Counted from the first letter of the stretch, positions 1 to 8,618 are shown. The stretch: 43,961 nucleotides of DNA from Streptomyces sp. G44 (GCF_016905445.1 NZ_JAFEXF010000044.1:1-43961); one strand, 5' to 3'. A program made the numbers and translations. Notes: a model not told the origin generated them from the letters alone.

Positions 1-546
1 GCGCGGGGGCTTCGCCGGGGCCCGTGGGGCGGGGGCCCGGCGCGGCGGTACGGCGTCGGCGGCGACCGCGACGGCGTCGAACCCGGTGGTCTCGATGAGC
101 GCCTTGGTCAGGCGGCCCGAGGCCCAGGCCCGGGCGGCCTGCTCGTCGGCGAGGACCGCGTGCAGGGTCTGCTCGACCTCGCGGCGGGCGCCTTCGCCGA
201 GCGGGGGGCCGGCCTCCTCGGCGAGGTGCGCGGCCTGGTCCGCCAGCGCGGGGATGAGGACGTGCCGCTGACGGGACAGCTCGCGCAGCCGCTCCCCGTC
301 CAGGCCGCGATGTGCCTGGCGCAGCCCCTCCCCCAGCCGGACGAGCGGTTCCACCTCGCCGGGCTCCTCGCGTACGAGGAGGTTGCTGGCCCAGGCGGCC
401 GGACTGGGACGCCGCAGAGCCTTGATCCGCTCGGCCAAGGGGCGGTCACCGTCCGCACGGGCCTGTGCCGCGCGCCGGTCGCGGGTGGCGGTGAACTCGT
501 CCGGCCGCAGTCCGTACAGCTCGTCGGCGACGGTCTCCAGGTCCAC
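1..546 (-). CDS. Conserved actinobacterial protein of unknown function (3' part missing)
   Basis: The reading frame runs off the left edge, so only the first 182 residues are present. The GTG start at 544-546 follows a GGGGAGGAG ribosome site 9 bases upstream, and an in-frame TAA lies just before it. The protein begins VDLETVADELYGLRPDEF and carries the stretch FTATRDRRAAQARADGDRPL followed by ERIKALRRPSPAAWASNLL, a charged helical pattern that recurs in hypothetical proteins of Streptomyces and mycobacteria. There is no signal peptide, membrane segment or catalytic motif that I recognise. The residues are mostly Ala, Arg and Glu, which suggests a soluble helical protein. It is divergent from the dehydrogenase at 713. 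Its function is unknown. Confidence 0.75.
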   Translation of the reverse strand, partial: MDLETVADELYGLRPDEFTATRDRRAAQARADGDRPLAERIKALRRPSPAAWASNLLVREEPGEVEPLVRLGEGLRQAHRGLDGERLRELSRQRHVLIPALADQAAHLAEEAGPPLGEGARREVEQTLHAVLADEQAARAWASGRLTKALIETTGFDAVAVAADAVPPRRAPAPRAPAKPPR

Positions 547-712
547 GGCCGCCCGCTCCTCCCCGCCACTTTTGTCGTACCGCGCGATTTATGTGGTGAT
601 TGTTCCGGATTGCCGATGGTCCCAAAACCCGCCCGGCCCGGTTTCGACCGCTGATCCGGTGAAAAGCGAGACATGACAGCAGAGGGGGGCACAGAACTAC
701 CGGGAGATGCCT

Positions 713-1762
713 ATGCGCGCCGTCACCGTCCGTCCGCCGTCCGCCGATTCCCTCGCCGTGCGCGACGTGCCCGACCCGGTCCCCGGCGACGGTGAGCTGC
801 TGGTGGACGGGCTGGCGGTCGGGGTGTGCGGCACCGACAAGGAGATCGTCGCGGGCGACTACGGGTCGGCGCCGCCCGGCGAGGACCGGCTGGTCCTCGG
901 CCATGAGTCACTGGGCCGGGTGCGCGAGGCGCCGCGGGACAGTGGGTTCGCGGCCGGGGACCTGGTGGTCGGGGTGGTGCGCCGCCCGGACCCGGAGCCG
1001 TGCGGGGCCTGCGCGCGCGGCGAGTTCGACATGTGCCGCAACGGCCGCTACACCGAGCGCGGCATCAAGGAGCGCCACGGCTACGCCAGCCAGTCGTGGA
1101 CGGTGGAGAGCGACTACGCCGTACGCCTCGACCCCGGCCTGGAGAGCGTCGGGATGCTGCTGGAGCCGACCACCGTGGTGGCCAAGGCCTGGGAGCAGGT
1201 GGAGCGGGTCGGCGGCCGGTCATGGTTCGCGCCGCGGCGGGCGCTGGTCACCGGGGCGGGCCCGATCGGTCTGCTCGCCGCGCTGCTCGGCGTGCAGCGC
1301 GGCCTGGACGTGCATGTGCTCGACCGGGTCACCGAGGGGCCGAAGCCGGACCTGGTCGCCGCCCTCGGGGCGACGTACCACAGCGCGGACATCGGCGACG
1401 TGACCTCGGCGATCAGCCCCGACGTGGTCATCGAGGCCACCGGCGCGGGCTCCCTGGTCTTCGAGTCGATGGCGGGCACCGCGACGTACGGCGTGGTGTG
1501 CCTGACCGGTGTCTCGCCCACGGGGCGGAAGCTGTCGGTGGACGCCGGCTCGATCAACCGGGACCTGGTCCTGGAGAACGACGTGGTCGTGGGCTCCGTC
1601 AACGCGAACCTCCGCCACTACCACCAGGGAGCCGAGGCCCTGGCCAAGGCGGACCGCGCCTGGCTGGAGCGGATGATCACCAGGCGCGTGCCGCTGGAGC
1701 GTGCCGCCGAGGCCTTCACCCCGCGGGACGACGACATCAAGGTCGTCATCACCCTCACCTGA
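713..1762 (+). CDS. Zinc-dependent glucose 1-dehydrogenase-like medium-chain dehydrogenase
   Basis: This is a 349-residue medium-chain dehydrogenase. The N-terminal GroES-like domain has the catalytic-zinc region GVCGTDKE followed by GHES. A structural-zinc loop, EPCGACARGEFDMCRNG, has three cysteines. The Rossmann motif is ALVTGAGPIGLLAALLG. The loop ERGIKERHGYASQ and the C-terminal half resemble the archaeal/halophile glucose dehydrogenase family, which oxidises D-glucose to gluconolactone with NAD(P)+. Glucose specificity is inferred from that resemblance; another sugar or polyol is possible. I chose the ATG at 713 because CGGGAG sits 6 bases upstream; an in-frame ATG at 707 has no well-placed ribosome site. 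Its 3' end overlaps the convergent phosphoesterase gene by 8 bases. Confidence 0.8.
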   Translation: MRAVTVRPPSADSLAVRDVPDPVPGDGELLVDGLAVGVCGTDKEIVAGDYGSAPPGEDRLVLGHESLGRVREAPRDSGFAAGDLVVGVVRRPDPEPCGACARGEFDMCRNGRYTERGIKERHGYASQSWTVESDYAVRLDPGLESVGMLLEPTTVVAKAWEQVERVGGRSWFAPRRALVTGAGPIGLLAALLGVQRGLDVHVLDRVTEGPKPDLVAALGATYHSADIGDVTSAISPDVVIEATGAGSLVFESMAGTATYGVVCLTGVSPTGRKLSVDAGSINRDLVLENDVVVGSVNANLRHYHQGAEALAKADRAWLERMITRRVPLERAAEAFTPRDDDIKVVITLT

Positions 1763-2966
1763 GGGCGGCGGCCCGGACGGGTCTCGTGGTGCGGACACGG
1801 TGGGCGAGGCGGGCCGTGCGGGTGGCGACGTCGACCGTGTACGCGTCGACGGTCATCGCCCGCCCGGACACCTTCAGGACCATGAAGCCGTGGTCGGAGA
1901 AGTTCTGCCAGGTGGCCGGGTGCCCGAAGTGGGCTCTGCCGTCACCGGCCTTGGCGGCGGCCCCGCACACGATCTGCCGCGTGCCGCCGGTGCGGGCGGT
2001 CGGCTCCAGGATCTGCGACGTGTGGTCGTGCCCGGACAGGATCAGGTCGGCACGCCCGCACACCACCTCCTCGTACAGCTCCTTGAGGTGGATGCCGCTG
2101 GTGTAGTGGCCGATCACGAAGCCGTCGTACGAACCGGCGCTGCCGTGCTTGCCGTTGTTGAGGTAGGGGTGGTGCCCGAGGACGATCTTCCAGCGCGCCC
2201 GCGACGCCGTGAGCGCGCCGTCCAGCCACCTGCGCTGCTCGCGCATGTAGGGGCCGTCCCACCGGTAGTGCGGGTCGAGCTGGGCGACGTACGAGGAGAC
2301 GGGGTTGGTGTCGATGGCGAAGAACTCCACCAGCGGGTCGCCCCCGTCGGCGGCGGGCAGCGCGACGTTGTAGTAGCGGCTCGGCATGTACCAGCGGGGC
2401 GACCCCTTGGCGTACGAGACCTCGCGGTCGCCGCGTGCGGGGTCGCCGCCGCTGCCCGGGATGAGCCCGGAGCAGTCGTGGTTGCCGAGGACCATCAGCC
2501 AGGGCATGTCCAGACCGGAGTTGGGGTCCTCGAACTTGGTGCGGAACTCCGAGTCGTGGTCGGACTCGGGGCCGTTCTCGTAGATGTTGTCGCCGAGACC
2601 GACCGCCAGGGAGACCCCTTCGGCGCGGCAGACCGCACGCGCCGCCGCGGCCACCGCGTGCTGCGCCTCCTCGCCCGTACCGGCGTCCCCGGTGAGGAGC
2701 ACCGCGTACTCCCCCGACGGGTGCGGGGCGGACGGCAGCGGAAACTTCCCGTCGCGCACGGCCGCGGCGGCCCGCGGTCCTCCGCCCGGCAGGACCGTCA
2801 GCGCCGCGGCCCCCGCGACCACGCCGCCGAGCACGGCCCGCCGCCGGGGCGCGCGCATGGCGCGGACCCGCTCCCCCACCGGTCCTTCGGCGAGGGCCGG
2901 GTCCGCCCGCAGCCACTGCTCCTCCGTCATGTCCGCGCTCGGCGGTATCAACTCGTCGTCACACAT
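1755..2966 (-). CDS. Secreted metallophosphoesterase (calcineurin-like, purple acid phosphatase type)
   Basis: This 403-residue protein has the full set of metallophosphoesterase metal-ligand motifs in order: LLTGDAGTG, GLGDNIYENG, VLGNHD, VLGHHPYLNNGKHG and LSGHDHTSQ. The spacing resembles mammalian-type purple acid phosphatase (Acp5). A twin-arginine region, RAPRRRAVLGGVVAGAAALTV, begins near residue 38 and suggests Tat export after a cytosolic-looking N-terminal extension (about 35 residues). It probably hydrolyses phosphomonoesters outside the cell; the substrate is not known. The start is uncertain: the ATG at 2966 has only a weak GAGAG upstream, and an internal Met13 is an alternative. 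Its 3' end overlaps the convergent dehydrogenase by 8 bases, leaving no room for an intergenic terminator. Confidence 0.85.
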   Translation of the reverse strand: MCDDELIPPSADMTEEQWLRADPALAEGPVGERVRAMRAPRRRAVLGGVVAGAAALTVLPGGGPRAAAAVRDGKFPLPSAPHPSGEYAVLLTGDAGTGEEAQHAVAAAARAVCRAEGVSLAVGLGDNIYENGPESDHDSEFRTKFEDPNSGLDMPWLMVLGNHDCSGLIPGSGGDPARGDREVSYAKGSPRWYMPSRYYNVALPAADGGDPLVEFFAIDTNPVSSYVAQLDPHYRWDGPYMREQRRWLDGALTASRARWKIVLGHHPYLNNGKHGSAGSYDGFVIGHYTSGIHLKELYEEVVCGRADLILSGHDHTSQILEPTARTGGTRQIVCGAAAKAGDGRAHFGHPATWQNFSDHGFMVLKVSGRAMTVDAYTVDVATRTARLAHRVRTTRPVRAAALR

Positions 2967-3047
2967 GGGGGGTTTCTCTCACGGCGGGGCGTGAGGTTGG
3001 TGGGGAATCGATGAACTCCTGGTGGACGTCCGGCCACGGACGGCGCC

Positions 3048-4955
3048 TCAGACCGCCGCGGTGTCCGCGGTCTCCGCCTCGGCCGTCCCGTCCGTCCCTT
3101 TGGCGAACTGCGTCCGGTACAGCTCGGCGTACCGCCCGTCCAGCGCGAGGAGCTCCTCGTGCGTGCCGCGCTCGACGATCCGTCCCGCCTCGACGACGAG
3201 GATGAGGTCGGCGGAGCGCACGGTCGACAGCCGGTGGGCGATCACCACGGCGGTGCGTCCGGCGAGTGCTTCGCCGAGGGCCTCCTGGACGGCGGCCTCG
3301 GAGGTGTTGTCGAGGTGGGCCGTCGCCTCGTCCAGGATGACGACCCGCTGGCGGGCGAGGAGCAGCCGCGCGATGGTCATCCGCTGGCGCTCGCCGCCGG
3401 AGAGCCGGTAGCCGCGCTCGCCGACCACGGTGTCGAGGCCGTCGGGCAGGGAGTGCACGAGGTCGTCGAGCCGGGCGCGGCGCAGCACGTCCCACAGCTC
3501 GTCCTCGCTCGCGCCGGGCCGGGCGAGGAGCAGGTTGTCGCGGATGGACTCGTGGAAGAGGTGGCCGTCCTGGGTGACCATGCCGAGGGTGGCCCGCAGG
3601 GAGGCGGCGGACAGGTCCCGTACGTCGACGCCGCCGATCCGGACGGTCCCCTCGTCGGCGTCGTACAGCCGCGGCAGCAGTTGGGCGATGGTCGACTTGC
3701 CCGCTCCGGAGGAGCCGACGAGGGCGACGGTCTGACCGGGTTCGGCGCGGAACGACAGCCCGTGCAGGACTTCCTCGCCGCCGCGGGTGTCGAGGGCGGC
3801 GACCTCTTCCAGGGACGCGAGGGAGACCTTGTCCGCCGCCGGGTAGGCGAAGCGGACGTCGTCGAACTCGACGGCCACGGGCCCGTCGGGGACCGGCACG
3901 GCGTCCGGCTTCTCCTCGATCAGCGGCTTGAGGTCGAGGACCTCGAAGACCCGCTCGAAGCTGACGAGCGCGCTCATCACCTCGACGCGTGCTCCCGCCA
4001 GGGACGTCAGCGGCGCGTACAGCCGGGTCAGCAGCAGGGCGAGCGAGACGATGGCGCCGGCCTCCAGCGTGCCTTCCAGGGCGAAGTAGCCGCCGAGGCC
4101 GTAGACGAGGGCGAGGGCGAGCGCCGAGACCAGCGTGAGCGCGGTGATGAACGCGGACTGCGCCATGGCGGTGCGTACGCCGATGTCCCGCACCCGGCGG
4201 GCCCGCGCGGCGAACTCGGCGGACTCGTCGCCGGGCCGGCCGAAGAGCTTGATCAGGGTGGCGCCGGGCGCCGAGAAGCGCTCGGTCATGCGCGTGCCCA
4301 TGGCGGCGTTGTGGTGCGCGGCCTCGCGCTGGAGCCTGGCCATGCGGGCGCCCATGCGGCGGGCGGGCACGATGAACACGGGCAGCAGCACCAGTGCGAG
4401 CAGGGTGATCTGCCACGAGAGCGTGAGCATGACGGCGAGGGTGAGCAGCAGCGTGACGATGTTGCCGACGACGCCGGAGAGCGTGTTGCTGAAGGCGCGC
4501 TGGGCGCCGATCACGTCGTTGTTCAGGCGGCTGACCAGCGCGCCCGTGCGGGTGCGGGTGAAGAAGGCGACGGGCATGCGCTGGACGTGGTCGAAGACGG
4601 CGGTGCGCAGGTCGAGGATGAGACCCTCGCCGAGGTTCGCCGACAGCCAGCGGCTGAGCAGGCCGAGTCCGGCCTCGGCGAGCGCGATGGCGGCGATCAG
4701 CAGGGCGTAGCGCACGACGGTCGAGGAGTCGGCGCCGGACACGATGGCGTCGACGACTCCGCCGGCCAGGACGGGTGTGGCGACGGCCAGGAGCGCGGTG
4801 ACGACGCTCAGGAGCACGAAGTGCCAGATGCGGCGGCGGTGGGGCCGCGCGAAGGCGCCGATGCGGCGCAGTGTGGCGCGGGCGAAGGGACGGCGGTCCT
4901 GCTGCGCGTTCATGACGCTGTGCAGCTGACTCCAGGCGGTGACTTCCATGCTCAT
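3048..4955 (-). CDS. ABC exporter with fused membrane and ATPase domains, multidrug type
   Basis: This is a 635-residue half-transporter. The N-terminal part (about residues 40-330) has six predicted membrane helices of the ABC type-I exporter fold, with the conserved segment FFTRTRTGALVSRLNNDV. The C-terminal ATPase has Walker A GSSGAGKST, the Q-loop MVTQDGHLFHESIRDN, signature LSGGERQR, Walker B VVILDEATAHLD and switch histidine IAHRLST. It is similar to single-gene drug or lipid exporters that work as homodimers. The start ATG at 4955 has no ribosome site, but a promoter ends 7 bases upstream, so the transcript is probably leaderless; a second ATG lies two codons later. The substrate is not known. 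The MerR-type promoter suggests induction by a small molecule. Confidence 0.87.
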   Translation of the reverse strand: MSMEVTAWSQLHSVMNAQQDRRPFARATLRRIGAFARPHRRRIWHFVLLSVVTALLAVATPVLAGGVVDAIVSGADSSTVVRYALLIAAIALAEAGLGLLSRWLSANLGEGLILDLRTAVFDHVQRMPVAFFTRTRTGALVSRLNNDVIGAQRAFSNTLSGVVGNIVTLLLTLAVMLTLSWQITLLALVLLPVFIVPARRMGARMARLQREAAHHNAAMGTRMTERFSAPGATLIKLFGRPGDESAEFAARARRVRDIGVRTAMAQSAFITALTLVSALALALVYGLGGYFALEGTLEAGAIVSLALLLTRLYAPLTSLAGARVEVMSALVSFERVFEVLDLKPLIEEKPDAVPVPDGPVAVEFDDVRFAYPAADKVSLASLEEVAALDTRGGEEVLHGLSFRAEPGQTVALVGSSGAGKSTIAQLLPRLYDADEGTVRIGGVDVRDLSAASLRATLGMVTQDGHLFHESIRDNLLLARPGASEDELWDVLRRARLDDLVHSLPDGLDTVVGERGYRLSGGERQRMTIARLLLARQRVVILDEATAHLDNTSEAAVQEALGEALAGRTAVVIAHRLSTVRSADLILVVEAGRIVERGTHEELLALDGRYAELYRTQFAKGTDGTAEAETADTAAV

Positions 4956-4962
4956 GCACGGA

Positions 4963-4993
4963 ACGTTAGGACCTCGACCAAACTTGAGGTCAA
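4963..4993 (-). promoter_or_regulatory. Promoter with a 19-bp spacer and dyad, typical of MerR-family control
   Basis: On the minus strand, -35 TTGACC (4988-4993) is separated by exactly 19 bases from -10 TAACGT (4963-4968). The spacer region contains a dyad with arms GACCTC and GAGGTC. An over-long 19-bp spacer with a dyad between the boxes is the hallmark of MerR-family activators, which twist DNA to align the two boxes. The exporter's ATG starts 7 bases after the -10, which implies a leaderless mRNA. No merR gene is adjacent. Confidence 0.6.
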
Positions 4994-5043
4994 GGGTTCA
5001 CCCGCACGCGTCACTCTCGTCGCCCCCACTCCTGCCGCGTCTA

Positions 5044-5072
5044 TTGACCCGCATGTAGCAGAAACGTACTTT
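5044..5072 (+). promoter_or_regulatory. Sigma-70-type promoter for the beta-glucosidase gene
   Basis: TTGACC (5044-5049) and TACTTT (5067-5072) are separated by 17 bases, a good match to the principal vegetative sigma factor consensus. It lies 62 bases upstream of the GH3 start codon and reads toward it. Confidence 0.5.
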
Positions 5073-5097
5073 CGCTTCAACTCTTGTGGCCGCCGCA

Positions 5098-5109
5098 GGA
5101 GTTAACTCC
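5098..5109. promoter_or_regulatory. Perfect 12-bp palindrome, candidate operator
   Basis: GGAGTTAACTCC is a perfect palindrome lying between the promoter at 5044-5072 and the GH3 start codon at 5135. It is AT-centred in a GC-rich background, which is unusual by chance. It sits where a repressor would block early transcription. The cognate regulator is unknown. Confidence 0.45.
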
Positions 5110-5134
5110 CGCCCCGAGGTGAGAAGGCGAACGC

Positions 5135-7486
5135 ATGCGTGATGTACGAAGGCGTACTCTGCTGTCCGCGATCGGCGCTACGACGGCCGCGGTAGGCGCC
5201 GCCGGGGCAGCGGAAACGGGTCCCGCGCACGCCGCGCCCGGCCGTCCGAAGCCTGCCGTCGGCCCGCACGACGACCGCGTCCGGAAGCTGCTGGACCGTA
5301 TGACCGTCGAAGAGAAGCTGGGGCAGCTCCAGCAGCTGCCGTGGGGCTGGGACACGGGCCCCGGCGGCGGCGCGTCCGAGGCCGTCAAGAAGGCCGAGGA
5401 CGCGGCGCGCGCGGGCCGGCTCGGGTCCGTCCTGAGCATCTTCGGCGCGCGGACCACCAACGCCCTCCAGCGGGTCGCCGTCGAGGAGTCCCGGCTCGGG
5501 ATTCCGCTGGTCTTCGGGCTCGACGTCATCCACGGCTTCTGGACGACGTTCCCGATCCCGCTGGCACAGGCCGCGAGCTTCGACCCGGAGGTCGCGCGGA
5601 CGGACGGCGAGGTCTCGGCCGGGGAGGCGCGTTCGAACGGCGTGCACTGGACGTTCTCGCCGATGATGGACGTGACGCACGAGCCGCGCTGGGGCCGTGT
5701 CGCCGAGGGCAGCGGCGAGGACCCTTACCTGACGGCGGCCTTCGCCGCGGCCAAGGTGCGGGGCTACCAGGGAGAGCCGGGCGAGGACGGCTCCGCGGCC
5801 CACGGCGCGAAGGACCGCGTCGCCGCCTGCGCCAAGCACTTCGTCGCCTACGGCGGCGCGGAGGGCGGCCGCGACTACAACACCGTGGACGTGTCGGAGT
5901 CGCGCCTGCGCAATCTCTACCTGCCGCCGTTCAAGGCGGCGCTGGAGGCGGGCGCGGCCACGGTGATGGCCTCCTTCAACACCATCAGCGGCGTCCCCGC
6001 GCACGGCAACTCCCACACCCTGACCGGCATCCTGAAGCAGGAGTGGGGCTTCGACGGTGTCGTCGTCAGTGACTGGAGCGGCGTCCAGGAGCTGATCCCG
6101 CACGGCTTCGCCGTGGACGGCGCGGCGGCGGCCCGCCTCGCCCTCAACGCGGGCGTCGACATGGAGATGACCAGCACCCACCTGCTCACCCACGGCAGGA
6201 AGCTGCTGCGGGAGGGCGGGATCAGCGGCCGTCGGCTCGACGACGCGGTCGCCCGCGTGCTGCGCCTCAAGTTCGACCTCGGTCTCTTCGACCATCCGTA
6301 CGTCGACGAGGGTGACGCCGTCGGCGGGCCGACCGCCGCCACGCGCGCGGCGGCCCGCAAGGCCGCCGCGCGCTCGATGGTCCTCCTGAAGAACGACGAT
6401 CTCCCGAAGAGCAGGCGTCGCCCAGGAGGCAAGGGCAAGGTGCTCCCGCTGGAGCCGTCCCTCCGGTCCATCGCGGTCGTCGGGCCGTTCGGTGACTCCG
6501 ACGACCTCCTCGGCACCTGGTCGTTCCCGGCGGCCGTGCAGAAGTACCCCGCGGTGAAGGTCCTGGACGCCGTCCGGCGCGCGGCGCCGGGCGCGAAGGT
6601 GACGTACGCCCGGGGGATGGACGCCGAGGGCGAGGACACCGGCGGCCTTCGGGCGGCGGTGGCCGCGGCGAAGGCGGCCGAGGTGACGGTGGTGGTGGTC
6701 GGGGAGCCGCCCGCGATGAGCGGCGAGGCGGCGTCGCGCGGCGACATCGGCCTGCCCGGCGGGCAGGAGGAGCTGGTGGCGGCGGTGGCCGCGACCGGGA
6801 AGCCGTTCGTGGTCGTCCTCGTCAACGGCCGTCCGCTGACCATGAGCGGCTGGCTGCACGCGGCCCCCGCCGTCCTGGAGGCCTGGCATCCGGGCCTGGA
6901 GGCGGGGAACGCCATCGCCGACGTGCTGTTCGGCGAGGTGGTGCCCGGCGGCAAGCTGCCCGTGTCGTTCCCGCGCGCGGTCGGCCAGATCCCGGTCCAC
7001 TACAACCACGAGTCGACGGGCCGCCCCTACGACGCCGGCAACAAGTACTCCTCGAAGTACCTGGACCTGCCCCCGGACCCGCAGTTCCCCTTCGGCCACG
7101 GCCTGAGCTACACGACGTTCGAGATCGGCGAGCCGAGGCTGAGCCGCGAGCGGATCGCGGCGCGCGCGCTGCGCCGGGGCGACACCCTGGAGGTCTCGGT
7201 GAGCGTCACGAACACCGGGGACCGGGCGGGCGACGAGGTCGTCCAGCTGTACGTCCATGACCTCACCGCGAGCATCACGCAACCGGTGCGCAAGCTGCGC
7301 GGCTTCCGCCGGGTCACGCTGAAGCCCGGCGCATCCCGGACGGTCCGCTTCCGGATCGGCGCCGACGACCTCGGGTTCTGGACGAACGAGCGGGACGGGG
7401 AGTTCCGCGTCGAGGAGGGCGCGGTGGACCTCTACGTGGGCGGCAGCTCGCGGGCCACGGCCAAGCGGAGGCTGACGGTCACCTGA
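5135..7486 (+). CDS. Secreted glycoside hydrolase family 3 beta-glucosidase
   Basis: This 783-residue GH3 enzyme begins with a twin-arginine signal, RRRTLLSAIGATTAAVGAAGAA, ending near AHA. The N-terminal barrel domain follows, with the substrate-binding signature KHFVAYGGAEGGRDYN and the nucleophile aspartate in GFDGVVVSDW (Asp313). The second alpha/beta domain (about residues 410-640) has VVVVGEPPAMSGEAASRGDIGLPGGQ. A C-terminal fibronectin-III-like domain ends the protein (FPFGHGLSYTTF onward). The length and order match BglX-type beta-glucosidases, which release glucose from beta-linked oligosaccharides. The start has GAGAAGG 8 bases upstream. Export through Tat suggests the enzyme acts outside the membrane. 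The palindrome in its leader suggests sugar-responsive repression, though no regulator gene adjoins it. Confidence 0.9.
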   Translation: MRDVRRRTLLSAIGATTAAVGAAGAAETGPAHAAPGRPKPAVGPHDDRVRKLLDRMTVEEKLGQLQQLPWGWDTGPGGGASEAVKKAEDAARAGRLGSVLSIFGARTTNALQRVAVEESRLGIPLVFGLDVIHGFWTTFPIPLAQAASFDPEVARTDGEVSAGEARSNGVHWTFSPMMDVTHEPRWGRVAEGSGEDPYLTAAFAAAKVRGYQGEPGEDGSAAHGAKDRVAACAKHFVAYGGAEGGRDYNTVDVSESRLRNLYLPPFKAALEAGAATVMASFNTISGVPAHGNSHTLTGILKQEWGFDGVVVSDWSGVQELIPHGFAVDGAAAARLALNAGVDMEMTSTHLLTHGRKLLREGGISGRRLDDAVARVLRLKFDLGLFDHPYVDEGDAVGGPTAATRAAARKAAARSMVLLKNDDLPKSRRRPGGKGKVLPLEPSLRSIAVVGPFGDSDDLLGTWSFPAAVQKYPAVKVLDAVRRAAPGAKVTYARGMDAEGEDTGGLRAAVAAAKAAEVTVVVVGEPPAMSGEAASRGDIGLPGGQEELVAAVAATGKPFVVVLVNGRPLTMSGWLHAAPAVLEAWHPGLEAGNAIADVLFGEVVPGGKLPVSFPRAVGQIPVHYNHESTGRPYDAGNKYSSKYLDLPPDPQFPFGHGLSYTTFEIGEPRLSRERIAARALRRGDTLEVSVSVTNTGDRAGDEVVQLYVHDLTASITQPVRKLRGFRRVTLKPGASRTVRFRIGADDLGFWTNERDGEFRVEEGAVDLYVGGSSRATAKRRLTVT

Positions 7487-7524
7487 CGGAGGAGGCGTTC
7501 GCCCGAGGTCGGGAACGAGATGCG

Positions 7525-7564
7525 GTGAGCCGGACGAGCCCCCATGCTGGGGAGGACGGCTCAC
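7525..7564. terminator. Hairpin between the GH3 and small-protein genes
   Basis: The arms GTGAGCCG (7525-7532) and CGGCTCAC (7557-7564) pair perfectly, with an inner GC-rich stem (CCCC / GGGG). It lies 38 bases after the GH3 stop and just before the ribosome site of the next gene. It could be a terminator or a leader structure for the small gene; no U tract follows. Confidence 0.4.
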
Positions 7565-7580
7565 ACCTAGGAGGCCGACG

Positions 7581-7772
7581 ATGTCTGTGATGGACAAGCT
7601 CAAGCAGATGCTCAAGGGCCACGAGGACAAGGCCGGCCAGGGCATCGACAAGGCCGGCGACTTCGTCGACAAGAAGACCCAGGGCAAGTACAGCGGTCAG
7701 GTCGACACCGGGCAGGAACAGCTCCGGAAGCGGTTCGGCGGCGATCAGGGCCCGGAGCAGCCTCCGCGGTAG
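7581..7772 (+). CDS. Small MT0933-like (Rv0909-type) antitoxin-family protein
   Basis: This 63-residue protein begins MSVMDKLKQMLKGHEDKA and contains GIDKAGDFVDKKTQGKYSGQ VDTGQEQL, the recognisable repeat-like pattern of the MT0933-like antitoxin family (Rv0909 homologues). It is highly charged and helical with no membrane segment. A strong ribosome site (CTAGGAGG) lies 8 bases upstream. No toxin gene of the Rv0910 (START-like) type is adjacent, so a toxin-antitoxin role is not supported here. The protein may be a stand-alone stress protein, as CsbD-like proteins are. It stands alone between two hairpins. Confidence 0.75.
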   Translation: MSVMDKLKQMLKGHEDKAGQGIDKAGDFVDKKTQGKYSGQVDTGQEQLRKRFGGDQGPEQPPR

Positions 7773-7788
7773 CACGTCTCGGCGTGGG

Positions 7789-7826
7789 CGCGACGGGCCG
7801 GCGGACCTCTCCCCCGGCCCGTCGCG
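7789..7826. terminator. Strong terminator hairpin
   Basis: A perfect 13-bp stem (7789-7801 with 7814-7826, arm CGCGACGGGCCGG) has a 12-base loop. It lies 16 bases after the stop of the small MT0933-like gene and also just past the end of the GNAT pseudogene on the other strand, so it can serve both directions. Confidence 0.6.
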
Positions 7827-7840
7827 TCGTTCCCGCGCCA

Positions 7841-8618
7841 GCCCGGTTCGAGGGACGTGACCCCGAGGACCCGCTCCCGCGCGAAGTCCGTGAGGGGGCC
7901 GGTGTACATGCGGGCCGTGTCGAACGTGGGCTTCATGCCGCGCGCCTCGTCCGGCGCCACAACCCGCGCGTTGGACTCGGGCGTCCATCGCGACCGGCCT
8001 GCCGTCCGCCTCGGCGGCCGGCGCGTCCAGCAGCGCCTCGGTGTCGGCGCGCGTGTCCGCGAAGAGCGGCCCGACGCGCAGGGCGTCGCGGCCCGGCCGC
8101 AGCACGCCGTACCCCCCGTCAGCCTGCCGTCGACGACGCGGGCGAGGGCGCGGTGGGCGGGCGCGGCCGCCACCTCGACGGGGCGTACGTGCCGGTCGGG
8201 GCCCTGTCCTGGTGACGGGGGTCCGAGGTGGCGCGGCGTGCCGTGCTCCCGGGCGACGCCGGAGCGGCGGTAGTTGGCCTGCTGGTCGGGGACGCCGTCC
8301 AGGCTAACCGTGCGGCCCGCGGCGCGCTCCAGGCCCGCCCGCCACGTGGTGAGGCCGAAGCCGCCGCCGCGCCGGTCGGGGCGGACGAGGTGGAAGCCGG
8401 GGGAAGGCGTAGTCCTGCCCGTGGTTGACGACGGAGAGCGCGGGCACGGGCTCCCCGTCGCGGCGCCCCACGAAGAACCCTTCGGGACCTGAGCGAAAAG
8501 GAGGGGGCGTCGCCCGGCCCGGGGCTCCAGCCCTCGTCCGCCGCCCACCCGGTCACCACAGCCAGTCGTCGAGGGTCGCCCGTGAGACCACGAGCCGCCC
8601 GGGGGTCGTATCCGTCAT
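7841..8618 (-). pseudogene. GNAT-family N-acetyltransferase, multiply frameshifted
   Basis: Read on the minus strand, pieces of one acetyltransferase appear in order but in different frames. They are MTDTTPGRLVVSRATLDDWL (start 8618, then a stop), VTGWAADEGWSPGPGDAPSF, EGFFVGRRDGEPVPALSVVN, then HLVRPDRRGGGFGLTTWRAG with DGVPDQQANYRRSG, APAHRALARVVDGRLTG, then YGVLRPGRDALRVGPLFADT and finally GMKPTFDTARMYTGP with GVTSLEPG. RPDRRGGGFG is the acetyl-CoA-binding motif A of GNAT enzymes. The family normally has a second domain, and part of the linker after RPVEVAA appears to be deleted. At least five frame changes are needed to restore the gene, so it cannot make a full protein. Neighbouring genes are intact, which argues against general sequencing error. 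Confidence 0.75.

Noticed and set aside
1755..5105. Long open frames opposite the phosphoesterase and ABC genes
   Set aside because: They are mirror images of GC-rich coding sequence, with no family motifs and poor codon bias; the minus-strand frames carry clear domains.
7581..7772. Toxin-antitoxin module
   Set aside because: The MT0933-like protein is present but no toxin-like partner gene adjoins it.
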